A stretch of DNA of 7,182 nucleotides from Paracoccaceae bacterium (GTDB lineage Bacteria; Pseudomonadota; Alphaproteobacteria; Rhodobacterales; Rhodobacteraceae), in NCBI GenBank assembly GCA_003511785.1, contig DOIS01000309.1, forward strand, positions 1 to 7,182. The letters are read 5' to 3'. This document shows, piece by piece, positions 6,498 to 7,182 of this stretch (the first letter of the stretch is position 1; each line of letters starts with the position of its first letter). The notes beneath the pieces were generated by a model. The model made no database searches, was not told the origin of the DNA, and saw nothing but the letters and a program-made list of their open reading frames with translations. A program made the position numbers and the translations under genes.

Positions 6498-6517
6498 CGC
6501 AGCTTCATACGAATTTT

Positions 6518-6540
6518 ACGAAGGGCCCCCTGCCTTTCGT
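6518..6540 (+). other. Hairpin in the rpmG leader
   Basis: ACGAAGGG (6518-6525) pairs with CCTTTCGT (6533-6540): an 8-bp stem with one G-U pair and a 7-base loop CCCCCTG. It ends 3 bases before the ribosome binding site (AGGAG, 6544-6548). It could protect or regulate the message; no terminator function is suggested because no T-tract follows. Confidence 0.5.
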
Positions 6541-6555
6541 TGCAGGAGACGTCAA

Positions 6556-6723
6556 ATGGCCAAACCGACGACCATCAAGATCCGCCTGAACTCCACCGCA
6601 GGCACCGGCCACTTCTATGTGACCAAGAAGAACGCGCGCACCATGACCGAGAAGATGACCATTCGGAAATACGATCCGGTCGCGCGCAAGCATGTCGAGT
6701 ACAAGGAAGGCAAGATCAAGTAA
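6556..6723 (+). CDS. rpmG: 50S ribosomal protein L33
   Basis: A 55-aa basic protein of the large ribosomal subunit, starting MAKPTTIKIRLNSTAGTGHF and ending EYKEGKIK, with the L33 core FYVTKKNARTMTEKMTIRKYDP. There is no cysteine, so this is the zinc-free (C-minus) form usual in alphaproteobacteria. AGGAG (6544-6548) lies 7 bases before the ATG. It has its own promoter and a strong terminator, so it is monocistronic and independent of the stress cluster. Confidence 0.97.
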   Translation: MAKPTTIKIRLNSTAGTGHFYVTKKNARTMTEKMTIRKYDPVARKHVEYKEGKIK

Positions 6724-6747
6724 TCTTGCGCCTGTCTTGGGAAACAG

Positions 6748-6776
6748 GGGGTCGCACCTTGGGTGCGGCCCCTTTT
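6748..6776 (+). terminator. Rho-independent terminator of rpmG
   Basis: Arms 6748-6758 and 6762-6772 form an 11-bp stem (GGGGTCGCACC pairing with GGTGCGGCCCC, one G-U pair) with loop TTG, followed directly by TTTT and soon by a second T-run (6785-6790). Read in reverse, the hairpin is followed by TGTTTC, so it may also stop transcripts from the amidohydrolase gene. Confidence 0.9.
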
Positions 6777-6825
6777 GTCGTGTTCTTTTTCGGGCCCGCG
6801 CGCCCGCCGGCGGCCCGGGCCGCGG

Positions 6826-7182
6826 TCAGCCCATGAGCGCGGCGGCCAGCCGGGTCTGTCGGGCGACCGTACGGGCCAGGTCGATGCTCGCCATGCGTCC
6901 GTCCTCGACCACCGCCCGGCCCTCGACGAACAGGTGTTTCACCCGGGTCGGCCCGGCCAGCAGCAGCGCCGCCTTGTCCCAGCTGCCTGCGCTTTCCACC
7001 CCCGAGACGTCCCAGATCGCCAGATCGGCGCGCTTGCCCACCGCCAGCCGCCCGCAATCGGGCCGGCCCAGCACGTCGGCGCCGCCGCGCGTGGCGATCT
7101 CCAGCGCCTCGCGCGCGCTCATCGCGTCCGCACCGCGCGCGACCCGTTGTAGCAGCATCGCCTGGCGGGCCTCGGCCGCGAG
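6826..7182 (-). CDS. Amidohydrolase C-terminus, probably 8-oxoguanine deaminase
   Basis: 118 residues of a TRZ/ATZ-family amidohydrolase that starts beyond the window. Visible features: EARQAMLLQRVARGADAMSAREALEIATRGGADVLGR, the family's C-terminal helix region; GRLAVGKRADLAIWDVSG, the return to the beta-sandwich domain; then LLLAGPTRVKHLFVEGRAVVEDGR and a helical end. The blend ALLLQRV-GADAMS and ATRGGA-VLGR is typical of 8-oxoguanine deaminases, which convert free 8-oxoguanine to urate in purine salvage. The metal-binding histidines and aspartate lie upstream, outside the window, so substrate is not proven; an s-triazine, guanine or cytosine deaminase relative is possible. The TGA is at 6828-6826. 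Confidence 0.78.
   Translation of the reverse strand, partial: LAAEARQAMLLQRVARGADAMSAREALEIATRGGADVLGRPDCGRLAVGKRADLAIWDVSGVESAGSWDKAALLLAGPTRVKHLFVEGRAVVEDGRMASIDLARTVARQTRLAAALMG

Noticed and set aside
6374..6508. Upstream ATG at 6508 as the transporter start
   Set aside because: It adds 45 polar residues before the first helix and would start upstream of the TGAACC-N18-TATCAG promoter.
6791..6825. GC-rich palindromic stretch as the amidohydrolase terminator
   Set aside because: Read on the minus strand it is followed by A-runs, not T-runs; the adjoining rpmG hairpin is the better candidate.

Overview
The window is GC-rich DNA whose gene content and order point to an alphaproteobacterium of the Rhodobacterales (Rhodobacter/Roseobacter type). 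The evidence is a ZAS-family anti-sigma factor ChrR behind its ECF sigma factor RpoE, next to the genes that form the singlet-oxygen (RpoE-ChrR) regulon in Rhodobacter sphaeroides. The species cannot be named from this sequence.

Layout. (1) Positions 1-1132, minus strand: chrR (cut by the window edge) and rpoE, coupled by an ATGA overlap. (2) 1133-1242: a divergent control region with two back-to-back promoters of the form TGATCC-N18-TA, the RpoE pattern. (3) 1243-3905, plus strand: a tightly packed operon of a FAD-dependent fatty-acid-modifying oxidoreductase (RSP1091/COG2907 type), a DUF1365 protein (RSP1090 type), a 15-codon mini-ORF, and a DUF3833 protein, ending in a terminator-like hairpin. 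(4) 4026-4382, plus strand: a small secreted protein with three cysteines, perhaps with its own RpoE-like promoter. (5) 6373-4384, minus strand: a GPH-type MFS transporter and an SDR oxidoreductase that overlap by 8 bases, behind another RpoE-like promoter (TGAACC-N18-TATCAG). (6) 6556-6723, plus strand: rpmG with a sigma70-type promoter, a leader hairpin and a strong terminator. (7) 7182-6826, minus strand: the C-terminal end of an amidohydrolase that looks like 8-oxoguanine deaminase.

How it fits together. Established for R. sphaeroides: singlet oxygen releases RpoE from ChrR, and RpoE induces membrane-lipid, transport and repair functions. RSP1091 and RSP1090 homologues are tied to fatty-acid modification (furan/cyclopropane-type) and to the ChrR response itself. 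Here the regulator and promoters look intact, but the effector operon looks damaged. The oxidoreductase has an in-frame TAG inside its FAD-binding GxGxxG motif, and the DUF1365 gene has lost one base near its 3' end. Between DUF1365 and DUF3833, where many relatives carry a cyclopropane-fatty-acid-synthase-like methyltransferase, only a well-initiated 15-codon ORF remains. Either the lipid branch of the response is decaying or the first two lesions are sequence errors. Raw reads would decide.
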